DNA from: 0-14-3-00-62-12 sp034440555
GTDB lineage: Bacteria > Pseudomonadota > Gammaproteobacteria > Xanthomonadales > Ahniellaceae
Direction: 5' to 3'
NCBI GenBank assembly: GCA_034440555.1
Contig: JAWXCG010000322.1
Location: forward strand, 1 to 64,000
DNA length: 64,000 nucleotides
A program made the position numbers and the translations under genes. Positions 26,917 through 36,457 of this stretch are shown here, in pieces (position 1 is the first letter of the stretch; each line of letters starts with the position of its first letter). The notes beneath the pieces were generated by a model that did no database searches, was not told where the DNA came from, and was given only the letters and a program-made list of their open reading frames with translations.

Positions 26917-27867
26917 TTACTCGGACCCGGCCGACCAACGACGCCACCATGGGCGTGGCTGCGGGCACGATTTTATCTGCTGCAAACGCGCCTCGGCATC
27001 GGCGAGTGCGGCGCGCGTATTCTCATGCGCTTGTTTTTCGACTTTAAGGTCGCTATCCGCTTGTTGCAGCACGGCGCCGGCCTGCATGTTTTTGCGGATC
27101 TCGTGCTCGTAGTGTCGGTATACCGTTTCGTCGGCATCGCCGAACAGGTCGATTTCGGCCAGTTCAGGCAAGGCTTGAGCGTTTTGCGTGCATACGGCGA
27201 TGTAGTACATCGGCGCGTAGTCGGCATGGTCGCTGATGCTGGATGCATCGCGCGCAGCGGTGTGCACACTTGCAATGCACGTTGGTGTCGGGATCCATTG
27301 CTCGCGCCAGATGGCCGACTGGAACAGCAGCTTTTGGCCGTACAGGCGCACCTGACCAAAGTGTCGCCCGAGCAGCGTTAGCAATTCGTCGCGGTACAAC
27401 TCGCGTACGTGGAATTCATTCTGAAATCCGCGCAGGTCGCTGTACGTGCGTTTGTCCGGCGAGGAAATGACCAGCACCCCGTCGTCGCGCAGCACCCGGG
27501 CAAACCCCGCGATCAGGGATTCCTGATCGTGCAGATGCTCCAGCGTTTCAAATGAAGTGACGACGTCCAGTGATTGGTCTGCCCACGGCAGCTTGCAGGC
27601 GTCGCCCTGCTCGAATTGCAGGTTGGTTTGAGCGGCGTAGCGAGTACGGGCATGCTCGATCGCTTCCGCGCTGATGTCCAGGCCGTGTACAGAAGCGGCA
27701 GTTTTCGCCAGCAGCATGGCGCCATAACCCTCGCCGCAGGCGACGTCGGCGACGCGACGCCCCGCCACCATCGCGCGCACAAAGGCGTAGCGGTGATAGT
27801 GCTCGTACCACATCTCACGCAGGCACTCGGGCGTAAAACGTTCGCCAGTAAAAGGCAGGCTGCTCAA
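26917..27867 (-). CDS. SAM-dependent methyltransferase with C-terminal coiled coil
   Basis: Class I methyltransferase of 316 aa. The SAM site shows VADVACGEGYGAMLL (motif I), GLDISAEAIEHAR, EQGDACKLPW and DVVTSFETLEHLHD; SSPDKRTYSDLRG follows. Residues about 265-300 form a predicted coiled coil (DLKVEKQAHENTRAALADAE) and the protein ends in a basic aromatic tail (PRPWWRRW). In ABC-dependent O-antigen systems a methyltransferase can cap the chain and a coiled coil can set its length; that role here is inferred. The only plausible start is a TTG at 27867, unusual, since a stop lies 9 codons upstream. Confidence 0.85.
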   Translation of the reverse strand: MSSLPFTGERFTPECLREMWYEHYHRYAFVRAMVAGRRVADVACGEGYGAMLLAKTAASVHGLDISAEAIEHARTRYAAQTNLQFEQGDACKLPWADQSLDVVTSFETLEHLHDQESLIAGFARVLRDDGVLVISSPDKRTYSDLRGFQNEFHVRELYRDELLTLLGRHFGQVRLYGQKLLFQSAIWREQWIPTPTCIASVHTAARDASSISDHADYAPMYYIAVCTQNAQALPELAEIDLFGDADETVYRHYEHEIRKNMQAGAVLQQADSDLKVEKQAHENTRAALADAEARLQQIKSCPQPRPWWRRWSAGSE

Positions 27868-27992
27868 CGCGGGTTTCTCAAAGGTTATCGCTCATGACGT
27901 GTATAAGGCAGTGCGGCTCACGGCAGGTGGATCAATGCTGGTGCGCAAAAATGGCGCTCAATTCGAACTCGGGGGGCGTTATTCAGTCGCCG

Positions 27993-28820
27993 TTAAATCG
28001 TCGCCAACCGGGCAAGCGCCGCTGCCCGGATTGGCGCAAGCGGGTCGGCGCGAATGAACTCGGCCACTTGCGCATTGTAGCGAGGGTAACGAGCGTTGAG
28101 ACGCACCAAGGCATCACCGCCGGGGCGTTCGCCGGTCAGCGCGAACGAAGCGCCGCCTCGATGCACGACGAACGCGGTGTCACACAAGACATTGCGCCAT
28201 CCATGAGCGGCCGCTCTGCAGCAGAAGTCGTTTTCCTCGCCGTAACCGCGCCCGAAAGTCGCTGCGTCGAAGTCGCCCAACTCGTTCAGCGCGCGACGGC
28301 GTATGTACATGCAGAAGCCAACGGCGGTGGGCAGATCCGGATAGCACGCGGCCCCTGTCGAGAAGCTTCGAGCCAGCAATTCCGCATTGACGGGTGCCGC
28401 GTTTGGGATGCAAAACTCCGGAAATGAGCAGATCTCGGCGTTGTTGGAGAACGGCGTCACCGTCGCGATGCGGGCGTCGCTGGCAGCAGCGCCCAGCATT
28501 CGATCGAGCCAACCGGTGGTGACCACAGTGTCGGAATTCAGCAGCACGACATCGCCCGAAGACAGAGCCATGCCGCGATTGACGGTGCGCACAAAGCCCA
28601 AGTTGACATCGTTGCGTTGGGATAACACGGAAAATGTTGCGGAGCGCTGGAAGTCATCGATCAGGGTCGCGATGCGCGGCTCGGTAGACGCGTCGTCGAT
28701 CAACAAGACCCGATCGTTCGGGTCCAGCGTGCGTAGCAAAGCAGACAGCGCATCCTCGAGCAGCGCGGCCGCATTGTAGATCGGTACGATGATGTCTGGG
28801 CGACTGGGTGGCGCGCTCAT
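27993..28820 (-). CDS. Family 2 glycosyltransferase
   Basis: GT-A fold glycosyltransferase, 275 aa. IIVPIYNAAALLEDAL, VLLIDDASTEPR, NLGFVRTVNRGM, VVLLNSDTVVTTGWLDRM (DxD-like NSDT), then VGFCMYIRRRAL and FGRGYGEENDFCCRA are the standard motifs in order. ATG 28820 overlaps the wzt stop (ATGA), which decides against the ATG four codons earlier. A 125-base gap follows before the methyltransferase. Likely adds a sugar to the exported glycan. Confidence 0.87.
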   Translation of the reverse strand: MSAPPSRPDIIVPIYNAAALLEDALSALLRTLDPNDRVLLIDDASTEPRIATLIDDFQRSATFSVLSQRNDVNLGFVRTVNRGMALSSGDVVLLNSDTVVTTGWLDRMLGAAASDARIATVTPFSNNAEICSFPEFCIPNAAPVNAELLARSFSTGAACYPDLPTAVGFCMYIRRRALNELGDFDAATFGRGYGEENDFCCRAAAHGWRNVLCDTAFVVHRGGASFALTGERPGGDALVRLNARYPRYNAQVAEFIRADPLAPIRAAALARLATI

Positions 28821-30022
28821 TGCGGACCCCACCGATGCGGCAGACGAACCATACCCAGTTCGCGACTCTGGCCGCGAACCGTGATTGCGCGTTCCAATGT
28901 GTCGAACAGGCGCACTGCCTCAGGGTCCATGGCATGCACAGCCAGTAGATAGCTTCCAGGTAGCAGTGGCAGCGCATCGAAATGCAGTTGCCACTGGAAC
29001 AACTCATCGGAAATCCGTTTCGGCGTTGCACCTTCCATGTCCGAAGTCAACCCGTAGACAGCGGTGCCGTCAGTACGCTTGACGCCGATGGCAAGCACGG
29101 GAATGCGCCCATCACGGGCGCGCAAGGTAATTTCTGCCACCAGCGGTTGATTGCGGCCAAGCAGCAGAGTGGAGGTTCCGGCGTCACCGTTGACACGCAG
29201 TTCTGTGATCGCGTACTCGCCAGCAATGGCACGTTCTCGGCCGGCCTCGGTCAGTTCGCGCGATTTGCGTTCATGCCACGCGAGGTAGTCTTGAGTGACA
29301 TCGAATACATCGCCCATCTGATGGATGCGCCCCTCGTGCAACCAGCACGCGTGTCGGCACAACTTCTGAATGTGATACATGCTGTGACTCACCAGCAACA
29401 GGGTGCCGCCCCCAGCCAGAAAGTTCTCGATCCACTGCACGCATTTTTTCTGAAAGCTTTCATCGCCGACGGCAAGCACTTCGTCGGTGATCAGCAAATC
29501 CGGTTTGATGGCGGCGACCACCGCGAAGCCGAGCCGCACCACCATTCCGGACGAATAGTTTTTGACCGGCTCGTCGATGTGACGCCCGATGTCGGCAAAC
29601 GCGATGATGCCGTCGATGTTGGCGTCGATATCAGCGCTGCTCATTCCCAGCAACGCGGCGTTGAGCCGGATGTTGTCGCGGCCCGTGTATTCCGGATGGA
29701 AGCCGGCACCCAACTCGAGCAAAGGTGCGATACGTCCACGGACCTCGACAGTTCCGGCGCTGGCGGTCAAGACGCCGGTGATCACTTTGAGCAGAGTCGA
29801 CTTGCCGGCGCCATTGACGCCAATCAATCCCAGCGATTGCCCACGCAAAACTTCGATGTTGATGTCTTCAAGCACCACCGATGGGTGCTCGGGCTTGCGG
29901 CCGATCAACAGATGCAGCAACGCGCGCAGTCGATCGACGCTGCGAAAGACGCGCGGGAACGCCTTGCTGACGTTTTGCAGACGCACCAGGGATTCACGGC
30001 GCTCGGGCGTGACCGCATTCAC
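28817..30022 (-). CDS. wzt: Polysaccharide ABC exporter ATPase with sugar-binding C-terminus (Wzt)
   Basis: Energises export of the undecaprenyl-linked glycan across the inner membrane. 401 aa: residues 1-245 are the ATPase (IGVNGAGKSTLLK Walker A, NYSSGMVVRLGFAV signature, LLITDEVLAVGD Walker B, SHSMYHI switch). Residues about 280-400 match the Wzt C-terminal carbohydrate-binding region (PLVAEITLRA, AIGVKRTDGTAVYGL). Such tails recognise a modified chain end, for example a methyl cap. The start is GTG 30022, overlapping the permease stop (GTGA). The frame stays open across the permease gene but that part is an out-of-frame shadow. Confidence 0.92.
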   Translation of the reverse strand: MNAVTPERRESLVRLQNVSKAFPRVFRSVDRLRALLHLLIGRKPEHPSVVLEDINIEVLRGQSLGLIGVNGAGKSTLLKVITGVLTASAGTVEVRGRIAPLLELGAGFHPEYTGRDNIRLNAALLGMSSADIDANIDGIIAFADIGRHIDEPVKNYSSGMVVRLGFAVVAAIKPDLLITDEVLAVGDESFQKKCVQWIENFLAGGGTLLLVSHSMYHIQKLCRHACWLHEGRIHQMGDVFDVTQDYLAWHERKSRELTEAGRERAIAGEYAITELRVNGDAGTSTLLLGRNQPLVAEITLRARDGRIPVLAIGVKRTDGTAVYGLTSDMEGATPKRISDELFQWQLHFDALPLLPGSYLLAVHAMDPEAVRLFDTLERAITVRGQSRELGMVRLPHRWGPQ

Positions 30023-30813
30023 AGGTAGTCCTCGAAATGTGGTTGCGCGCGATGAAATACGTACGCGCCACTGACCAACGCGAACACACTCCACGCGCAG
30101 GCTTCGACGATGCTGCTCGTGGAAGGCGCGGGCAACCCCAGCAAGGCCGCGCGAATCAATTCGATCCAGCCCATCATCGGATTGTGCGCGAGCAGGCTGA
30201 CCAGAGGCGCTGAAAGCGTAGCGACGTGGAAAAAAATCGGTGTGATCAGCATCCACAAGGTCAGAATCTGCGGCAGCATTGCCGACACATCGCGCAGAAA
30301 TACGTTGAGCGTTGCCAGCCACCACGCCAGCCCGGTCGCCAATAGCAGAATTCCCATAAGACAGAGCGCGGTTACGAGCAGACCCGATGCGGCGATATCG
30401 GTACCGGTCGCGAACAGTGCCGCGGTCACGGCGATAAACCCGAGTGTGTGCACAGCAAAGCTGCTGATCACCGGCACCAGCACCAACAGATAGCGTGGCA
30501 GTGCGATCTTGCCGAGCAGAGCGGAATTCGCAACGATGGCGTTGGTACCACGGCCAATGGCATCGGCGAAGGCGTACCAGGGCCATAGTCCAAGTGCGAG
30601 AAAAGCAACGAACCCTGTCGTACCCGCACTCGGTACCTTGACTTTCATCAGCGTCTGGAACACGAAGGCATAGATCAACAGCGTCAGCGCGGGGCCGAGA
30701 AATGCCCACAGCAGCCCGCTCACGGTGCCAAGGTAGCGATCTTTGATATCGCGGCGCACCAACACCCAGGTCAGGGTCGCGGCGGAACTCGATTGAGCGG
30801 CAAGTTGCTTCAC
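30019..30813 (-). CDS. wzm: Polysaccharide ABC exporter permease (Wzm)
   Basis: ABC-2 type membrane subunit, 264 aa with about six hydrophobic segments. LVRRDIKDRYLGTVSGLLWAF at the N-terminus is the classic cytoplasmic gate helix of Wzm/TagG permeases, and NPMMGWIELIRAALL near residue 215 is also typical. The start is GTG 30813; a TGA lies two codons upstream in frame, so no longer product is possible. First gene of the polysaccharide operon, with about 304 bases of non-coding sequence upstream. Confidence 0.92.
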   Translation of the reverse strand: MKQLAAQSSSAATLTWVLVRRDIKDRYLGTVSGLLWAFLGPALTLLIYAFVFQTLMKVKVPSAGTTGFVAFLALGLWPWYAFADAIGRGTNAIVANSALLGKIALPRYLLVLVPVISSFAVHTLGFIAVTAALFATGTDIAASGLLVTALCLMGILLLATGLAWWLATLNVFLRDVSAMLPQILTLWMLITPIFFHVATLSAPLVSLLAHNPMMGWIELIRAALLGLPAPSTSSIVEACAWSVFALVSGAYVFHRAQPHFEDYL

Positions 30814-31117
30814 GGAAATTCAGGATTTTCCAGGCAGAGTGGGCGCGACGGCTGCACACTGTAGCCGTGGCATGGCCCGCAAGGAATCTTATCGTCTTGG
30901 CAGGTCGAACTTGGCAGTCGAATCCGAGTTCGTTCGACGGCCCGGCTGATCAGCGCACCTGAGCGCGATTCGTTTGGCGTTCGTCAACGTTTGTCGCGGC
31001 CGGGACCGCTGCTACATTCATATCAGCGTGTGGAGAGCCACGCGGATAAGGTTCAGCGCCAATCAGCTATCCCGACAGCGATGCCAGAGTAGGCCGGACG
31101 CCACCGAATTGACCGCG
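30814..31117. other. Non-coding region upstream of the polysaccharide operon
   Basis: About 304 bases between wzm (start) and the parvulin gene (stop). It should hold the operon promoter on the minus strand. I see no convincing -35/-10 pair, no repeat copy and no terminator hairpin followed by a T-run for either neighbour. Confidence 0.4.
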
Positions 31118-32119
31118 CTATTTTGTCTCGCCTGGCTCAGATGCTGCGGCTGCGGGTGGCAGTAGCGTTGATTCCGGCGCTCCGCCGTAGCGAAACGGCA
31201 GCTGCTCGAGGACTTTGGCGTTGGGTTCCATCGTGCGCTGACGCAAACCATCGAGATACGCACGAAATGTGCGGTCAACGTACTCTTGCTCGAGCTTGGT
31301 TTTGATCTTGTCCTTGATATCGTCGAACGCTGGAAGACGGCCCAACGTGATCGCATCCAGACGGATGAGGTGCCAGCCGAACTCCGACTTCACCGGCGCG
31401 GACAACTGCCCGGGCTTAAGCTTGCGCGTTGCGTCGGCGAATGCAGGATCGAGCGCCGCCAGCGATACATCTTTCAAAATGCCTTGGTTGCGCACTGCGC
31501 TGGTGTCGTCCGAATACTTCACGGCAAGCGCTTCGAGCTTGGCCGGATTCTTTTGCGCCTGCTTGTGGAGCTTCTGAATCAATTTTTCCGCAGCATCAGC
31601 ACCACGTTCGCCTTCGCTGATCAAGAGATGAGCCACGGTTGCTACATCCGGATCCCGGTGCTGTTCCGGATTGGACAGATAGCTTTCCTTGGCCAAGTCC
31701 GAAAAATCGGGCGATTTGATCGCCTGGCGCACGGCCTCGGTCTGATAGCGCGCCAGCGTTCGCTCCGATGCCATCCGCATGTGATTGGCAATGCGGGGTT
31801 GCTGATCCAGCTTGGCGGCGCGAGCCTCCTGGTTGACTTGCTTCATCAACAGGATTTGGAACAGCATGTTCTCGATGCGTTCCGGGCTTCGAATAAAGCC
31901 AGCGCGGTCTTTCTCAGGCACATCCAGCATCCAGGTGTCGATATCACCCAGAGTAACTACCGTGGTGCCCTGTTCGACGACGACGCTGGCTGCGTCCGCG
32001 CGCGGCTCAAGCAAACTCGCGGGCGAGGACTGCGCCGCAGCCAACGCCGCTGAGGATGCACACGCCACAACCAGCCCGAGGGCAGCGCTGAGCGCTGCCC
32101 CGATGCTTCCAATCGTCAT
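31118..32119 (-). CDS. Exported parvulin-type peptidyl-prolyl isomerase
   Basis: Periplasmic PpiC/SurA-like folding factor, 333 aa. A signal peptide is evident (SAALGLVVACASSAALAAAQ). An N-terminal chaperone-like helical region (ERIENMLFQILLMKQVNQEA) precedes the PpiC domain at about residues 165-265: ATVAHLLISE, LEALAVKYSDD, LKPGQLSAPVKSEFGWHLIR. The ATG at 32119 follows GAGGTAA, which overlaps the stop of the upstream exported-protein gene, so the two are co-translated. The partnership suggests it helps fold that product or other secreted proteins. Confidence 0.85.
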   Translation of the reverse strand: MTIGSIGAALSAALGLVVACASSAALAAAQSSPASLLEPRADAASVVVEQGTTVVTLGDIDTWMLDVPEKDRAGFIRSPERIENMLFQILLMKQVNQEARAAKLDQQPRIANHMRMASERTLARYQTEAVRQAIKSPDFSDLAKESYLSNPEQHRDPDVATVAHLLISEGERGADAAEKLIQKLHKQAQKNPAKLEALAVKYSDDTSAVRNQGILKDVSLAALDPAFADATRKLKPGQLSAPVKSEFGWHLIRLDAITLGRLPAFDDIKDKIKTKLEQEYVDRTFRAYLDGLRQRTMEPNAKVLEQLPFRYGGAPESTLLPPAAAASEPGETK

Positions 32120-32125
32120 GCTCAA

Positions 32126-33265
32126 TTACCTCGTTTGCACAAACCATTGGCAAGCGGTTGGGTTGGGTTGGGGCGCAACTGCTTGTTGGACACCGCAGGT
32201 ACTCTGCTGACTGGTCGGATCGAAAAACGCCGCGTTCAGATAGTACTTTCTGTTTGCCTGGAGATTACAAGCGAACGGATCGGTCGTGGTCACGCCCCAG
32301 ATAAACTGCCATGCGCCAGAGGGTCCCCCTCGGCAAAGCTGGTTGATGGTGCTGCCGGGCAAGTGTTCAAAATCGCCAGGACACTCGGAAATGCTGAGCA
32401 GCACCTGGCCATTGTTGCCCTGCGCCGACGCTGTCTCCAACGAGCCGAAGCGGTTTGGCGCGCTCACCGAGCCCCCATAAGTGGCGGAGTTCATCGTTCC
32501 GGTGTTGAACTCCAGAGCGACAAACCTTCCCGCCATGATCGCGATGGTGCCGTTGCCGACGCGCGACGGCCATGGATTGCTGATGATGTCGTAGTACAAC
32601 AACGACATCGCACCATTGGGAAGCTCAGAGTTGCCCAAATACGAGCTGTTGGAGTTGGTCATCGAAGTTTGACGGGTCAACCCGTAGCTTGGGGGGAAGT
32701 TGCCTGGACAATCACCCGGCGGGGTGACCTCGACGGTCAGGGCTGTCGATGTCGTCGAGCCCGCCGAATTGGTGCACGTGATCATGAACACGTGAGGGCC
32801 CAGTGCTGCGGGCGTAAACGACAGGCCGGACGCTGTCTGCGAGGTGGCGCGTGCCCCAGTCCAACCCACCACGTTGGTGCCCAGCCCACCCACGGTTGCG
32901 GTTCCTGTGCAGGTCCATGCAACAGACGATGTCGATGTCCAAGTGGCTGAAACCGGGTTACCCTGAACAACCGATAACGGCGAAACCGCCAAGCCGGCGG
33001 AGAATGTGGGAGGACCCACCGCAACGCCCTGCGGACACCAACCATCACCGGCAGTACCCGATGTCGGTTGCGGCCGGACTTCGATATCACCGCCGCCGAC
33101 GACGGTGCAGCCCTGGCTGGTAGTCAGCGGAATCTGCGTGATGGTTGAACCGTCGCTGTTCTTCAACAGAAGATTTTCTGCATTCGCCTGCATCGTTCCA
33201 AAGCTCGCCAGACAGGCAACGACCAGTGCTGCCATCACACGATTTTTTATGCTCACGTTGCTCAC
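32126..33265 (-). CDS. Exported protein with Ig-like domain
   Basis: 379-aa protein with a signal peptide (IKNRVMAALVVACLASFGTM, cleavage likely after QANA). Residues 105-200 look like an immunoglobulin/PKD-type beta domain (LAVSPLSVVQGNPVSATW, VFMITCTNSAGSTTSTALTV). The C-terminal 180 residues, Cys-containing (SECPGDF, CRGGPSGAW, STCGVQQ), are unrecognised. The start is the first of two GTGs (33265), after GAAGGAG; a longer frame overlaps the neighbouring gene and lacks support. Only 6 bases separate it from the parvulin gene. Probably a cell-surface or T2SS-exported protein. Confidence 0.7.
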   Translation of the reverse strand: MSNVSIKNRVMAALVVACLASFGTMQANAENLLLKNSDGSTITQIPLTTSQGCTVVGGGDIEVRPQPTSGTAGDGWCPQGVAVGPPTFSAGLAVSPLSVVQGNPVSATWTSTSSVAWTCTGTATVGGLGTNVVGWTGARATSQTASGLSFTPAALGPHVFMITCTNSAGSTTSTALTVEVTPPGDCPGNFPPSYGLTRQTSMTNSNSSYLGNSELPNGAMSLLYYDIISNPWPSRVGNGTIAIMAGRFVALEFNTGTMNSATYGGSVSAPNRFGSLETASAQGNNGQVLLSISECPGDFEHLPGSTINQLCRGGPSGAWQFIWGVTTTDPFACNLQANRKYYLNAAFFDPTSQQSTCGVQQAVAPQPNPTACQWFVQTR

Positions 33266-33461
33266 GGTGCTCCTTCTTTCCGCGCCAAACGCGGCAGTTG
33301 ATCGTTCAAAATGCATGGTGACGGTTGCCTTATCTGTGGGTCCAACGTGTTCTAGGGTAAGTGCCGCGGACTGATTGCTTTCGATCGCGGCGCATTGAAA
33401 ACCTCTATTGATCTCATTGTTGCCGCTTCGATTGCGGACATGCGCAGCGACGACCAACAAT

Positions 33462-36038
33462 TTATTGCTGTGCATTTTCGAATCCGTCTCCGAACACACC
33501 GCTCGGGTCACTATCGTTGGATGAATTATTGCTGCCATCGGGGTCGCCCATCGTCGCTGGCAATGCCACCGAAGCGGTGTTGCTGACGAACGGCTCTGCG
33601 TCTTCACGCGTCTGTGCGTCGACACCGATGGTAATGCTGCCACCTACCGGTACGTTGACCGTCAAGTTGATGTCGCCCGAACCGCTGGTACCGCCGGCGC
33701 AGGTCGCGCCGCCCGCGGCCGCGCAAGTCCACGGGGCATTGGGCAGGAACAATCCAGTGACCAGGTCATCGTCGATATCATCAATCACGGTGGCACCGAT
33801 GACCGGATTGGGGCCCGAATTGGTAACAACGATGCTGTATGTGGTGAGGGCACCACTTTGCACAAAGGCCTCACCATTGCTCTTGGTAATACTCAGGTTG
33901 GCAGCAGCAAGCACATAGTGCACGCCGGAGTCATCGGTCGACGGGAAGTGGTTGGCGTCGCCGAAGAAGGTGGCACGGAACTGATAGCTGCCGACGCTCA
34001 GCACACCAACATTGATGTTGGCCACGCCCGCAGAATTGGTCGATGAGCCGCCCATGATGACGGAAGTTGGCGAAATCATCTCGAACCCTACGCTCAGACC
34101 CGTGGGAATACCCCCGGCCACCGTTGCGACCAAGCGCACTGAATCACCTTCCAGCGCCGGATCAGGATCTGTCGTCAAGGTCAGAGCCACGCTGGCCTTG
34201 ACTACGGTGATGGGGTTTGCGGTGGTGGTGAACCCGACGTAATTGTTGTCACCGAGGTACTCGGCTTTGATGTTGTGCGGGCCGACACTGAGGTTGGGGA
34301 TACTCAGCGTCGCTACGCCGGCACTCAACGGCGCGGTTCCGACTAACGTACTGGCGCCATCAATAAAGCGTATGTTTCCCGTCGGAACCGGTGCACCCAC
34401 CGCCGACAAGGTGGCCGTGTAAACCAGGTTGGTGCCGTAGGGGACTGAGGACGAACCGGGCGGCGTCATTGCCAGGGATGTGGCGGCCTTGGAGACGGTC
34501 ACGTTGCGCACCGCAGAGCTACTCGCGAGGTGAATCACATCCGAACCATAGTGCGCGGTCAGGTTGAGCTCCCCGGCGCTGGGATTGATGGTGTACTGCG
34601 CCTGGCCATTTGTGTTTATCTGAGCGGTTTGCAGCACTGTGCTGCCGTTGTAGAAGGTAATGGACCCGGTGGGCGGCGCGGCAGCGAACGGGCTCGCGCC
34701 AACGCCCGCAGTCATCGTTACAGATTGTCCATAGGTCAAGGCGCTGGTATTGACCGCGAGCGACGTGGTGGTGCCGTCCTCGCGTGTATAGGCATACGCC
34801 GAGCCAGCTTCGGCGCCCAGCGCCGTCAGACCGAAAGGCGCGCCGACGATGGATACACCGGCGGATACGGCGACAGCCGAACCGAGTGCGTCGTTACGCA
34901 ACACATCGCTGCCCAGAAACTTGTCGGACTGTGCCCATGCATTGCCGTTTCTTCGGAACAGGTACGCTGAACCGCCGTTTACAATCGGGCTGGCGCCGGT
35001 TCCAGTGTCGTCGTAGTACGCGCCTGCAACCACCAGATCACCCGAGATGGACACTGAGCGACCCAGATAGTCATTGGCGCTGGCATCGGCAGCGGTCAGA
35101 ATCGCCTGGAAAACCCAGCCACTGGCCTGCTCGACGAAAACGATCGCGGCGCCCTTGTTGCTGCCCACGCCGACGCCCAAATAGGGCTGGCCAACAACAA
35201 TCGATGTGCCGCTGATGCCGACGCTGCTGCCGAAATTGTCATCATCATCGAAGGTGCTGGGTGACAATTTGGTTTGTTGCGTCCAAACACCGGCGCCGCT
35301 TCGTGCGAATGCGTAGGCTGCGCCGACATCGATCTTGTTGCCGCCATTGGCGCGTTCTGCACCAACGACTATGCGATCACCGGAAATCGCAACGCTTCCG
35401 CCGAAATAGTCAGAAACGGCGCCGCCCTGAGCCAACAGGCGCTGCTGCTGCGACCAACTGTTGCCGCTGCGCGTAAACACGTAGGCAGCGCCGGTACCGC
35501 CATTGGCAAGATTTGCCCCAACGACAACGGTATCGCCATCCACGGCAACGGATCGTCCGAAACCAGCATTGGCTGTGGGGTCGCTGGCGATAATCCGCTG
35601 TTGCAGCGTCCAAGTTGAGCCAATGCGTGTAAATACGTACACCGCGCCGCTGTTGACGATGCTGGTTTCGTCGTCCTGAACCGCCGCGATCGCGAGGGTA
35701 TCGCCCGAAACAGCCACAGCATTGCCAAACAGGTCATCCGCGGTCGGGCTCGGAGGTGTGATCTTCTGCTGACGCGACCAGCTGGGCGCTTGGGATACGA
35801 GGATACGTGTGAACACGTGCACCGCGCCGGCATTGGAGATAGCGCCATCGTTGGACAAAGACGCACCCACCACCGCTGTAGTACCGGAAACCGCTACAGC
35901 CTGACCCATCCTGTCTAAGCCCGCGCCTTCTCCGGCGTTGGGCAGCAGCTTGAAATTTTGGTTGATCTCAGCGCCCTGAGCAAAACTGCTCGCTAGGACA
36001 AGTAGGGTCGTCAGGCAATAGCTGCTGATTCTGGTCAC
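33462..36038 (-). CDS. Large secreted protein with FG-GAP-like, Ig-like and DUF11-like domains
   Basis: 858 aa with a signal peptide (CLTTLLVLASSFAQGAEI). Residues 30-420 hold about seven FG-GAP/integrin-type repeats, each with a (M/F/L)GxxVA(V/I)SGDxxVVGA core. Residues 430-690 contain three Ig-like Big_3-type modules (SITFYNGSTVLQTAQI; NIRFIDGASTLVGTAPL). Residues 710-830 resemble a DUF11 repeat (ITKSNGEAFVQSGALTTYSI). The protein ends GVFGDGFENAQQ, a tail I associate with exported proteins of this order. GTG 36038 follows AAGGA. Likely an extracellular or surface adhesin-like protein. Confidence 0.78.
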   Translation of the reverse strand: MTRISSYCLTTLLVLASSFAQGAEINQNFKLLPNAGEGAGLDRMGQAVAVSGTTAVVGASLSNDGAISNAGAVHVFTRILVSQAPSWSRQQKITPPSPTADDLFGNAVAVSGDTLAIAAVQDDETSIVNSGAVYVFTRIGSTWTLQQRIIASDPTANAGFGRSVAVDGDTVVVGANLANGGTGAAYVFTRSGNSWSQQQRLLAQGGAVSDYFGGSVAISGDRIVVGAERANGGNKIDVGAAYAFARSGAGVWTQQTKLSPSTFDDDDNFGSSVGISGTSIVVGQPYLGVGVGSNKGAAIVFVEQASGWVFQAILTAADASANDYLGRSVSISGDLVVAGAYYDDTGTGASPIVNGGSAYLFRRNGNAWAQSDKFLGSDVLRNDALGSAVAVSAGVSIVGAPFGLTALGAEAGSAYAYTREDGTTTSLAVNTSALTYGQSVTMTAGVGASPFAAAPPTGSITFYNGSTVLQTAQINTNGQAQYTINPSAGELNLTAHYGSDVIHLASSSAVRNVTVSKAATSLAMTPPGSSSVPYGTNLVYTATLSAVGAPVPTGNIRFIDGASTLVGTAPLSAGVATLSIPNLSVGPHNIKAEYLGDNNYVGFTTTANPITVVKASVALTLTTDPDPALEGDSVRLVATVAGGIPTGLSVGFEMISPTSVIMGGSSTNSAGVANINVGVLSVGSYQFRATFFGDANHFPSTDDSGVHYVLAAANLSITKSNGEAFVQSGALTTYSIVVTNSGPNPVIGATVIDDIDDDLVTGLFLPNAPWTCAAAGGATCAGGTSGSGDINLTVNVPVGGSITIGVDAQTREDAEPFVSNTASVALPATMGDPDGSNNSSNDSDPSGVFGDGFENAQQ

Positions 36039-36457
36039 GCCGTATTCCTTGCGCTGCCGGCTATGCGAGCCGGATGATTGGGTTGACGCTGTAGTTTAAC
36101 ACTTGCACCTGAACTCGCGTATGCGTGCGCTCGGCATCCAACTCGCGGTCTTATTCGCTTGTAGCGCGCATTCTACGCATTGCGCGTTTATAAAAAGTTA
36201 TTTCAGCCCGCGTTGATTTAAATTTCTTTTCAGTTGCACGAATGGCAAATGCAGAGCCCAGTCGGTCGCGGAATGGGTGCTCGTCGCAGTCTGGTCGTAT
36301 CAATGACTTTGGCGAGAGCTTAATACGACAAGCGGCCCGAATTTCCCGATGGATGGGTTGCATGAACAGTCTGATTAAAAAAGGGTACATTTTGCTTCTG
36401 AGCAGCACTTCGCTGGGCGCGGAGTCTAGCGCGCGTGTTTCGATCGTTTGCTCTTTA

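Noticed and set aside
30022..30859. Upstream extension of the wzt frame across the permease gene, suggesting a 680-residue fusion
   Set aside because: The extension is an out-of-frame reading of wzm, which has clear membrane spans; a GTGA overlap gives the normal wzt start.
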